DNA of 64,000 bases from Tubulanus polymorphus (taxonomy: Eukaryota; Nemertea; Palaeonemertea; Tubulaniformes; Tubulanidae): assembly GCF_964204645.1 (NCBI RefSeq), contig NC_134033.1, positions 2,415,631-2,479,630 on the forward strand, in the 5' to 3' direction. Position numbers and translations under genes: made by a program. Shown here piece after piece: positions 1 to 12,200 of the stretch (within the stretch, counting starts at the first letter, position 1; every line of letters starts with the position of its first letter). The notes beneath the pieces are model-generated. The model was not told where the DNA came from, made no database searches, and saw only the letters and a program-made list of their open reading frames with translations.

Positions 1-155
1 GGAGGATGTCAAAGGGGATTTATGGAGGCAGACCTCATGTCTGGAAGGGCCTCTACATAGATTTGATGATGTCATATGGGGATTTATACCAGCAGATATC
101 TTTTTGAAAAGTTTATGGAGAAATTTGTTATACCGTCATAGAGGGATTTAGGCTG
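1..155 (+). repeat. GATGTCATAGGGGGATTTATGG-type tandem repeat, partial
   Basis: Two copies of a unit of roughly 70 bp whose core reads gatgtca..ggggatttat, followed by a gccatctttt-like segment. The same family recurs in other introns of the dynein gene at about 1822-2262 and 5493-5740, and in reverse orientation at 9025-9570. It lies in the intron upstream of the first visible dynein exon. Confidence 0.7.
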
Positions 156-226
156 GTTTGCATCACTTCGCCTTTTCTCTTCATCTGTAACTAACGATGA
201 TAATACGATTTTCTATTTAATTTCAG

Positions 227-3200
227 GGATTGAAAGTGATCGATTTACAGCAGCACGACTACATGAGAACGTTAGAGACGGCTATACAATACGGTTTACC
301 GGTGTTACTGCAGAACGTACAGGAACAACTCGATCCTTCGTTAGATCCCGTGCTTAATAAGTCTATCATCAAAATGGGTACGTACGTGGTAGTCTGAACT
401 ACCGCATTTCTACAGTTGATATGAAGAAATACCGCCGCATTAAGGATTAAAGAGTCTGAAGACTTGATCAGCATTACTATGATCAAAAAATGTTTCCCAA
501 AGCTGATAATTTATTCAACGTTTGTTCTGGTTTGTATCGGAGATAATTTGAAAATTTTGAAAAATTCCACCCTAGTGTGTTGAATAACGGGAATACCACT
601 ATAGTGCGTCTACACTGCGGTGCAGTGCATCATTAGTTACTAGTATTTCACTATGTTTGACAGGTGCTGCCATCATTCAAAAATAGAGATAAAAACTAAT
701 TACTAATTACATCAATACACTGCAGTGCGGTGTACTAGCAAAATCCATCACCAATTCATACACCGCACTGCGGTGTAGACGCACTGAAAGGGTTAAAACT
801 GTGTCCTGTTGCCTGTTGTGTATAGGCGGGCTCTACGGTTTATGGAATCGTCGCATCGGTCCTGAATCCAGTTCCACAGTTTTTGAGTTTGAGTTAAAAT
901 CAGTTCTCATTTTCGATGAGTTTAAAATACCGGTGGACTGCGGTGCTGACGATCGTCGCCCTAAAATTAGACTTTTCCGTTAAAATCCTCCATTTTACGA
1001 TATATTTATCATATTTTTCGACTGTAGGTGGCGCTTGGATGATCCGTCTGGGTGATAAGGAAGTCGAGTACAACGCCGATTTCAGGTTTTACATCACGAC
1101 GAAACTGAGCAACCCTCACTACGCGCCGGAGATCTCGACGAAAACAACTCTCGTTAATTTCGCCGTCAAAGAACAAGGCAAGTGGAACGACAAATCGTCC
1201 TGTGTTTTATTTCGATAACGAACGATTACAGAATTGATGATTTTAGATTTCTACGAAGACGGACTCAAGATATATCTCAGAACTGTCCGAAAAACAAACT
1301 TTGAAATATCGTCAATTCTAGAACGATAACCACACTCAAACGTGGTGAACGGATAATAGATAAAAACCCACTATCTACAGGTTAAAAGAATTTAAAAACA
1401 AGAATTTATTTATTTAATCTAGAAGACACCTGACGATGATCTCTAGGGTGAGATCGAAACGACGTGTCATATATATTTTAGATTGAATAAATAAATTCTT
1501 GTTTTTAAATTCTTTCAATCTGTAGACAGTGGGTTTTTATCTTATTATCGTCAATTCGTCCATCAGTTCGTGGATCATGTTTTCGATTTCGTTTTAGAAA
1601 CGAATTTGGATTAATTTGAAATTGATTCTCTGTTATTTGATGGTCTGCAGGTTTGGAAGCTCAGCTGTTGGGTATCGTCGTGCGTAAAGAACGACCCGAG
1701 TTAGAACAGCAGAAAGATAAACTAGTGATTAACATCGCTGAGGGCAAGAAAAAGTTGGTCGAACTCGAGGACAAAATTCTAAGGTAAATAGAAGATTAGT
1801 TTGAAATGAGTAGGTAATTTTTTGATGATGTCATAGGGGGATTTCTGGAGGCAGTCGTCGTTACTGGCAGGGTCTATTGGCGGAATAGCTATGCAATATC
1901 GTGATGTCATAGGGGGATTCATGAAGGTAGCCTTCATAGGATTATAGGTCAAATCAAATCATTGTTTCCGTAAGGGTCTGTAAATCAATTTGGTGATGTC
2001 ATAGGGAGATTTATGGAGGTAGCCATCTTTTCTGTTAGGATTTATAGGTCAAATTAGCAATTTGGTGATGTCATAGGGAGATCTATGGAGGTAGCCATCT
2101 TTTCTGTTAGGATTTATAGGTCAAATTAGCAATTTGATGATGTCATTGGGAGATTTTTGGAGGCTGTCATCTTTTCTGTTAGGATTTATAGGTCAAATTA
2201 GCAATTTATGGATGTCATAGGGGGATTTATGAAGGTGGCCATCTTTTCTCGAAGGGTTTACAGAGGAAATCGCTGGTATTTTCTGACTAATTAAGATATT
2301 TTGCGATATCGATGATTGTAGGTTATTGAACGAAGCTCAAGGTTCGTTGTTAGACGACGAGGATCTCGTGAACACGTTGCAAACGTCGAAGACTACATCG
2401 CAGGACGTCTCCGAACAACTGCAGACGGCGGAACAAACCGAGGCGAAAATCGATACCGCTCGTGAGGTAGGCGTATTTATCGAATGCGATTTTAGTAAGG
2501 AAATCTTTAGACGATTTCGTGAAAAATATGAAGACCCGCACCAATATGCCGACTTTCGTGGACATTCTGGTAAAATAATGATTTGAGAAAACGGGATGGG
2601 CACTGACCTGGAATTCGGGGAAAAGTCAAGGAATTTTCTTTAAAAAAAGGCAGAGAATTTTGTAGAAAAGCAAGAAGTCACGGAAATTGCTAAATTGCGC
2701 GTGAAATCAAACATTTTGCGTCTATGTCTTGCGTATTTGACTGTGTTAATTGATTGGAATCTTAGCAAATCAAGTCAGGAAATACAATGTACATGTCAGG
2801 GAAGAGTCTGGGCAAAAGCAAGTCAAATAGAAGTGGTCACAGTGATGAAATAATTTGAAAATTTTGCTGTGAAAAAAATGTCATTAATTCATTCCAGAAA
2901 CGATCGACTTATTTAATGTATGCGTTTAATGTTTTTTTGTAGGGTTACCGGTCGTGCGCCCAACGAGCTTCGATTCTGTTCTTCGTGCTAAACGATATGG
3001 GACGAATCGATCCGATGTATCAGTTCTCGCTCGACGCGTACATCGAGTTGTTCAATCTGTCGATCGATAAATCGCAGCGCTCGGCGAAACTGGAGGAACG
3101 TATAACTAATCTCAACGAGTATCACACGTACGCCGTTTACAGGTAAATATATATAACGAGCATCCTTTCAAATTAGTTTTGCTTAACCCTTTCACTGCGT

Positions 3201-6200
3201 CTACACCGTAGTGCAGTGTATAAATCGGTGATGAATTTTGTTTGTACACCGCACTGCGGTGTATTGATGTAATAAGTGATTAGTTTTTATCTCTATTAAA
3301 GATGTCAAAACATCAAACACCTGTCAAACATAGTGAAATATTAGTAACTAACGATACACCGCGCCGCACTATAGTGGTATTGCTTTTATTCAACCCCCTG
3401 GGATGGAATTTTTCAAAATTTTCAAAATATCTCCAGCACTATAGGGTATTAATTAGTCAGCACTGAAAGGGTTAAGACAGCGCGGCCACTAACCAGGAAA
3501 TCAGGCAAAAGTCATGGAATTTGCTTTAAAAAATTCAGGGAATAATCAGGGAATCTTATACGTCTTAAAAAAAGTCAGAGAATTTTGTAAAAATGCTAAA
3601 AATCGCGATCAATTCACGGGAATATGTTGAGATTGCTATATCACACGTAAAATCAAATAGTTCCCGTTTATGTGTTACATATTTGACTGTCGGGGATCGA
3701 AAGCTAGAAGTCATGGAAAAATTAGGGTATATTTGGAGAATTTTGTAAGAAAAAAGCTAAAAATCAGAGGAAAGTTAGGGAAATTTGTTGAGATTGCTAG
3801 ATCGCGCTTGAAATCAAACAGTTTGGGTCTATGTCTTACGTATTTGACTGTATTAATTGATTGGATTCTTAGCAGATCGAGTCAGGGAAAACAACTTACG
3901 CATCAGGGAAAGGTCAGGGAATCAGATAAAAGTGGCCACCCTGTTGAATAATACTTAATGTACTGATTTTAACGCTCCTAAAACATAGAACATAAACAAC
4001 TTTTCGTCTAAAACCTAACTATTTCAGGTACACGTGTCGAGGTCTGTTCGAACGTCACAAGTTGCTGTTCTCGTTCCAAATGTGCGCGAAAATCCTCGAG
4101 GCTTCCGGCAAACTGAACATGGACGAATATAACTTCTTCCTGAGAGGCGGAATCGTAAGTTGACATTATCGAGTCAAAGTTAACCCTTTCATTGCGTCTA
4201 CACAGCAGTGTGGTGTACAGACCTGGACGTATCGGCCCCACTCCACGCGGTTGCGCCACCGTGCGGGATTTAGGCGAAGCAGCAAACACAAACATGGCCA
4301 CTCTCTCAATTTTCAATGATAGAAATGGTGTGTGCATTTCAATTATTTCGGCTGTTAGGGTTTTAAGGCACAATATAAGTTGACGATGTGATATGGCGAT
4401 GTTAGTTAATGATAATTCCGCAGTGAAGCTAGTCACGAACGGTGCCGATTGAGTGTACAGCTGCCAAAAACACTGAAATGTGCGTAGTTGCGTAACTATT
4501 TGCAGTGCATTGCAGACGAAACATGAAGCCTTAACGGCTGTTTGAAAAAAATTATACCAATCGCAATTGTAAAATAAAAATGAGATAGAACCTAAGTTAA
4601 AATTCTGGCCATTTCTAAAATGTTATTACTAATTTTTAGTCAGTGCCGAACGTTTAGTTTTCCAACAATAATGAGGGGTGGTAGGTAGTCATGCAATTCA
4701 AGTCATCATTTATTACACGTTACTTCCGTGTTGTTGAAAATCTCGAGAGTCCTGGACCAAACCCCATTGAACAATGTGATCTGTGTGCTGGCCACAAATG
4801 CACACAGATCACACTACACTACCCATTACACACCCCAGTACCCACAGCTTTCATATATCCATCCAAATATTTAGAGTGTCTTTCTTCCTGGGTGTATGAA
4901 TTGGCGTTTGACTTTGCTAGTACAGTGCAACACGGTTCTGTGCACATTATTCAACATACTAGGGTGGAATTTTTAAAGAATTTTCTCCAGCACTTTCAGG
5001 TATTCATTAGTCAGCCCTGAAAGGGTTAACTCAGCTCCTTAACTACCCTCTTCAAATATCTATACTTTTCAAATATTTATAACTGAAATTGATGACACGA
5101 ATATTTCCAAGTACATGCATTATTTTCTTACGAATCTCCGTCGTATCTTTTCGTTTGAAATTGATTTCAGGTTTTAGACCGTGAGAATCAGATGGATAAC
5201 CCGTGCCCGCAGTGGTTATCCGATATCGCGTGGGATAACATAACGGAGTTGGATAAACAGGCGAACTTCCACGGGATAATCACGTCGTTCGAGCAGTACC
5301 CGCGCGACTGGCACATGTGGTATACAGCCGCCGAACCCGAGAGCGCTCCATTCCCCGGTAATATCACCATTTAACAATCTTTACAAATAATTCTTTATGA
5401 ATGAAAAATATCCAGTTCCATGTGCTACGTAGAAGCTTGGTCCTGAGAAATAGAAACTTAAAGATGTCTGTCACACTAAAATTCCCCAATGACATCATCT
5501 AGGTATTTGATGATATTATAGGGAGATTTATGGTGGCAGAAATTTTATGTCAGGGTCTATTTAGTGATTTAATGATGTCAATAAGGGATTTATGGAGGTA
5601 GCCATCTTTTACACAATTGTTAATAGATAAAAATTACTAGTAGGTAATTTTATGATGTCATGATTCATGGTGGGAGCCATCTTTTTGATGGGTATTCAAA
5701 TGATGTCATAGGGGGAATATTACCCTTCCATAAGAAGATGGGAAGCAGCCATCTTCTAATGGAAGGGGAATTGGTTCTTCAAGAGAAGGAATGAACGTTT
5801 TTGAAACTCAGAAAAATTATGAAAAAATATTTATTGAATGTATTTATATGTTTATATATAATATAGGTGAGTGGGACAACGCTTGTAACGAATTACAGAG
5901 AATGTTGATAGTGCGGTCGTTGCGTCCGGACCGAGTTTCGTTCTGCGCTACGTCGTTTATTGTTAACAATCTCGGATCGAAGTTCGTCGAACCGCCAGTT
6001 TTAGATATGCATCAAGTCGTCGAGGATTCGACCACGCGAACCCCGCTTATCTTCGTCTTATCACCGGGCGTGGTAAGTATCAACTGATGATATAGTAACA
6101 TTAAAAGATGTTACTGAGGGTCTCTTACTGTTGATTACTGATTAATTTGAACAGAAATATGAAAGATGTTACTGAGGGTCTTACTGTTGATAACTGATTA

Positions 6201-9200
6201 ATTTACAACATTTTCTTTCATATTTCAATGAAATGTTACTGAAAAAAATTCAATTTGTTGCTGGCAGCCCGGCAATGTATAACATATGACCGAATTTCCT
6301 GTGATTCTATCTGTTGTTGTTCTGTCTTTAGGATCCGACGAGTGGATTGTTACAGCTCGCCGAGGCCAGCAACATGGCTCACCGATTCCACGCGCTGTCG
6401 TTAGGTCAAGGTCAGGCGCCGATCGCGACGAGGATGATCAGAGAGGGCGTAAAAGAGGTGAGAGAAATCCTCATAGATTCTCATAGATTCTCTAACGATT
6501 CTAGGGTGGCCACTGACTTGGAAATCTTGGAAAACTCGGGGAATCAGAAAACATAGAAAACTCAGGGAATTTGAACAAATTTTACCAAAAATTCATTGGA
6601 AATGATGCCATGAAAAATGAATGAATTGTGAATATTTTAAACCAAGAAATTTCTCTGATTCACTCAGAGAATTTTGTGTCATTACATGGAAAAAACAGGG
6701 AATTCAGTAAATTGGCTTTAAGTGGCCACTCTGACGTCTCGGAAATATTTTCAGAATAAAAGAAAGTTAAATTCATGTAATTCACGTGTATTTCAGGGTA
6801 ACTGGGTATTTTTGGCGAATTGCCACTTGTCGTTGAGTTGGATGCCGCAGTTAGATAAACTAGTCGAACAGTTACAAGTCGAAGAGACGCATCCGTCGTT
6901 CCGTCTGTGGTTGAGCAGTAGCCCTCATCCCGAGTTCCCCATCTCCATTTTACAAGCCGGTATCAAAATGACCACCGAACCGCCGAAGGTATGTTTAAAC
7001 TGTCCGCTGAGATTTTTAGAATTGGTTAATGTCAATTTGAAACTCGTAACTGTGGAAACTGTGCTCCCGGTTCGACAGTTGTGAGTTCAGTTTGACCGAA
7101 AAACTATTTCATTTCCAAAATTATTTTTGTACTAGGATCAAATCAAGCCTTCAACGTCAGGGTCCAGTTCCACAGTTCTGAGTTAGGATTTGACCCCGGG
7201 TTAAAACATCGAAAATGAACTAACTTTAACTCAGAGTTAACTCTAACTCACAACTGTGGAACTGGGTCCAGTTAAACAATCAAAATAGAAAAATTGAAAT
7301 ATTTCTAGAGTAATCTCTAAAAATCTTATCTTACCGACCGGTATTACGACATTTTAGTTTCCAATTTTTTTTTCGAATTGACTTTGAAAAGAGTGTCTAT
7401 TTCTCCTGCAGGGTTTGAAAGCGAATATGAAACGTTTGTATCATCTGATCACCGATCAACAGTTCGTACGCTGCGGTAAACCGGAGAAATATCGTAAATT
7501 GCTGTTCTGTCTGTGCTTCTTCCATTCTGTTTTATTGGAGAGGAGAAAATTCTTGATGCTCGGCTGGAATATTCCGTACGATTTCAACGATTCCGATTTC
7601 GAGGTTAGTTTTTCGATATTTCGATGCCGGTTTCAACCAGAAAACAGATCTGTATCCTGGACTCGGCCACCAATTACAATGTATCATCCACACTTCACAT
7701 GTGTTCAGTGCTTCACCTGAGACATTTTTAATCGAAAATGAACTACAAACACCAGACATTAGACATTTTATCAGCACATTTTCAAAAACTGATCGTCCAC
7801 ACTTCACATGTGTTCAGTATTTAATGATAATAATAATTTTATTTATACACCACTTTACACTGCGTTTCAAGGTGGTTTACAATAATGAATACATTAAGAT
7901 AATTATTTCACCTGAGACATTTTTAATTGAATTGAAAATGAACTACAAACACCAGACATTAGACATTTTATCAGCACACTTTCAAAAACTTAGGAAAGAA
8001 CAGACTGATGAACGTATTGATCTAGACATGACCCCGTATCGCTAACAATTCAGAAATCATTATTCATTCTCTCCCTGTCGTCTGCCTGCAGGTATCCGAG
8101 AATTTGTTGAGCATTTATTTAGACGAATACGACGAAACTCCGTGGGACGCATTGAAATATCTGATCGCCGGTATCAACTACGGAGGTCACGTGACCGACG
8201 ACTGGGACAGACGGCTGTTGTTGACGTATATCAACGATTTCTTCAACGACCCTTCGATCAGTACTCCGTTTTTCAAGTAAGTACACGTAACGCTAACACT
8301 TTCAATGCAGAATTATCCTCTTAGCGCGTCTACACCGCAGTGCCGTGTATAGATTGGTGATGGACTTAGCTAGTACACCGCGTTGTAGTCGATTTGTGTT
8401 ATTAGTAATTAGTTTAAACTAAAAGATTAGTTGTTGTTGAAAGGTGGCCGCCTCTGTCAAACGTAGTTGAATCTGTCAAATATTAGTAGGTACACCGCAC
8501 CATGGTGTAGACGCACTATGGTGGTATGGCCGGTTTACATCGCACTCTGGTGGAATTTTGTTTTGTTGAAACTGTCAAATATTAGTAACTCATGATACAC
8601 CGCGCCATGGTGTAGACGCACTTTGGTGGCATGGCCTTTATACACCGCACTCTGGTGGAATTATTGAAAATTTTCAAATTATCTCCAACACATGAATGCA
8701 TTATTACAGTTTGAACTACATTCCTGAAAATATTATCAACTCATTACCGATGAAGCAGACGCTTGAATGAATATATTAATTTTTTTCAGGATGTCTGTGC
8801 TGCCCACCTATTACATACCTAAAGACGGTCCGTTGGGCGCGTATAAAGAATACGTCAGCATGTTACCGAATATCGACCATCCCGAGGCGTTCGGGCAACA
8901 TCCGAACGCCGACATCGCGTCGCAAATACAGGAGACGAGGATGCTGTTCGAAACGTTGCTGTCGTTACAACCGCAAGTATCGTCGGCTGCTAGCGGTGAA
9001 AGTCGCGAGGATAAGGTAAAAAACAATTCACCCGATGACATCATCAAATTAGAACGGATTAGTAATCTCGTTTCAAGACCCCGACTACCAGAACCCCCCT
9101 ATGACATCATCAAATTAGATCAAATTAGTAATCTCGTTTCGAGATCCCGACTATCAGAACCCCCCTATGACATCATCAAATTAGATCAGATTAGTAATCT

Positions 9201-12200
9201 CGTTTCAAGATCCCGACTACCAGAACCCCCTATGACATCATCAAATTAGAAATTAATCTTGTCTCAAGATCCTGACCACCTGAATCCCCCTATGACATCA
9301 TCAAATAACAATGTAGATGCCTGAGAAAGTAATCTTGTCTTAAGATCCAGACTTCTTGGATCCTCCTATGAAATCATTGAATTCCCTAGTAATCTTACCT
9401 AGTAATCTTTTCTCAAGATCCTGGCTGACTCCATCAATCCATCCTATGACATCATCAAATTCCAAATTAACCTTGTCTACCTGGATCCCCCTATGACATC
9501 ATCAATTAACAATGTAGATAGTAATTTTCTCTCAAGATCCTGACTGCCTCGCCTTGTAATCTTTTGATAATTGCCTCCATAAATCCCTCCCTGGCAATGG
9601 AGTCATATTGATACCCTATAGGCACTGAATACATTTCAACCTATTGCCTACTGTTCGTCGTTCATTGATTCTGTGAATTGTGAATGTTTTCTAGGTTTTG
9701 GAATTGTCCGCGAACATTTATCGCCAGTTACCGGAAAACATCGATTACGACGGCACCGCGAAGATTCTCGCTCTCGATCCGTCGCCTCTTAACGTCGTAC
9801 TCTTACAAGAGGTACGTTCACCGGAATACTACGCAGTTTTAACAGTTTTTAGTCGAAAATATTAAGATATTTTCACGCTATGAATTTCGATTTCGGTTTC
9901 AGATTCAACGTTACAACGCGTTGTTAAACCAGATCCGAGAATCGCTCGTCGCGCTAGAGAAAGGTATCCAAGGTTTGGTCGTGATGTCGAATGAACTGGA
10001 GGACATATTCAATTGTATATTCGACGCGCGTGTGCCGCCTTCTTGGCTGAAGGTAAGTTTCATTTTCAATGCTCTATTTTGGAACTGACTCAAACAGTCA
10101 ACATCAGTCCATCTTTAGAAGTGACTAAACTAACATTTGGAATTAACACTTTCAGGGTCAAAATCTATCATTTGTCATTTGTTAACTCTTTCAGTGCTGA
10201 CTAGTAAATACCCTATAGTGCTGGAGATAGTTTTAAAATTTGGTACAATTTCACCCCAGTACATTAAATACTGGGCATACCGCTAATAGTGCATCTACAC
10301 CACAACGCGGTGTATCGTTAGTTACTAACATTTGTCTATGTTTGACAAGTGTTGCCATCTCTCAATATAGATAAAAGATAATTATTGATAGCATCCATAC
10401 ACCGCGATGCGGTGTACTAGCAAAGTCTGTCACCAATCTATATACCGCACCGCGGTGTAGACGTGCTGAAAGGATTAAACCACTTCAGACCAGTTGTAGT
10501 ACACCACGATGCAGTGTACTAGCAAAGCCATCAACTATTCATAGACCGCACTGTGGTGTAGACACGCTGAAAGGATTTAACTACTTCAGACCAGTTCTAG
10601 TTCAGATCAATACACGCATGGTTGAATTAATTTATTTGTGATTTATCTTTGTAGGCGTACCCGTCGATGAAACCGCTGGCCGCGTGGACGCGAGATCTCG
10701 TACAGCGCGTCGAACACTTCGAAAAGTGGGCGACGACGGCTCACCCGCCGACGATATTCTGGATGGCCGCGTTCACGTTCCCGACCGGGTTCCTCACGGC
10801 CGTGCTTCAAACATCCGCTCGATTCAACAACGTAAGAACTCGGATTGAATCCCTTCGAATAGAATCTTTGAATTTCTAGTCATTAGAGAATGAATTTAGT
10901 TAAGGATTAATAATTTTGGACCGGGTGGCCTAGATAGACCTAGAATAATTAGACTAAAAACCTGCGAGGGAATCCTGATAATGTTATTGATCACGTGGTT
11001 CTTTATCAATACGTGATTCAATGAGAAATGAATGAATTGTAACATTTTAAGCCTAGAAATTTCTCTGATTCACTCAGGGAATTTTTTGGTTATCGCATGG
11101 AAAAGTCAGAGGATCTGTAGATGGGCAGAAAGTGGCCACGTTGAGCGAAATCTACTGTACAAAGATTTCTCAATATTTACGAAAAAAATTTTGCGATTTA
11201 AAAAATATTTTTTCCTGTCATCGTTTTTCTAGGTTTCCGTCGATTCTCTGTCGTGGGAGTTCACGGTGATGACCGTCGACGACAGTAATATCACCGGTCC
11301 GCCTAAAGATGGCGTACTGGTGAAGAATCTGTTCCTGCAAGGCGCCGGCTGGGATAAAAAGAATCAATGCCTGATCGAAGCCGAACCGATGCAACTCGTC
11401 TGCCCGATTCCGACGATTCATTTCAAACCGGTCGAATCGAAGCGTCGAGCCGGACGAGGTTAGTTTCATTAGTTCATTAGTCGGCAAACTCGTGCCCGAG
11501 GTCTTACGTTACTTTTTGGGATTTGTTCAGCATCTGCAGTAGACAGGGTGGCGCCACTGACCCACAAAAGACATGGAATCCGTAAAATCAAGACAAAATT
11601 CAGGGAAAACTCGGGGAATTCGCCAAATTTTACCGAAAACCTGGAAAACTCAAGGGAATTTGAACATCTGCAGTAGACAGGGTGGCCCCACTGACCCGCA
11701 AAACTCAAGGAATCAGTTAAATCTAGACAAAATCAGGGAAAACTCTGGGAATTCGCCAAATTTTACTGGAAAACTCAAAAGAATTTGGATAATGTTATTG
11801 ACCACGTGTTTTTTTATCAATACGTGATTCAATGAAAAATGAATGAATTCTAACATTCTAAATCTAGAAATTTCCCAGATTCACTCACAGAGAATTTTGT
11901 GTAATAGGCCTAACATGGAAAATTCAGGGGATTTGTAAATTGACGGAAAGTGACCGCCGTCCGTGATTTAGAATCGGCCCAGGAACTCGAAGAGTTGTTT
12001 ATTTTCTCTAAATATTTCTGTTGTTCGATATGTGTTATAACGTGGTCAAAATCATGAGAAAATCAGTCAAAATGGCCGTCCCCGGTTTAGAGCTGAACTT
12101 TGAACTCGGTGAGTTTATTTTCTCTGGATATTTAAATCGTTGTTGTCGCTATATTTCAGGAATCTACACGTGTCCGTGTTATTACTACCCGAACCGAGCG

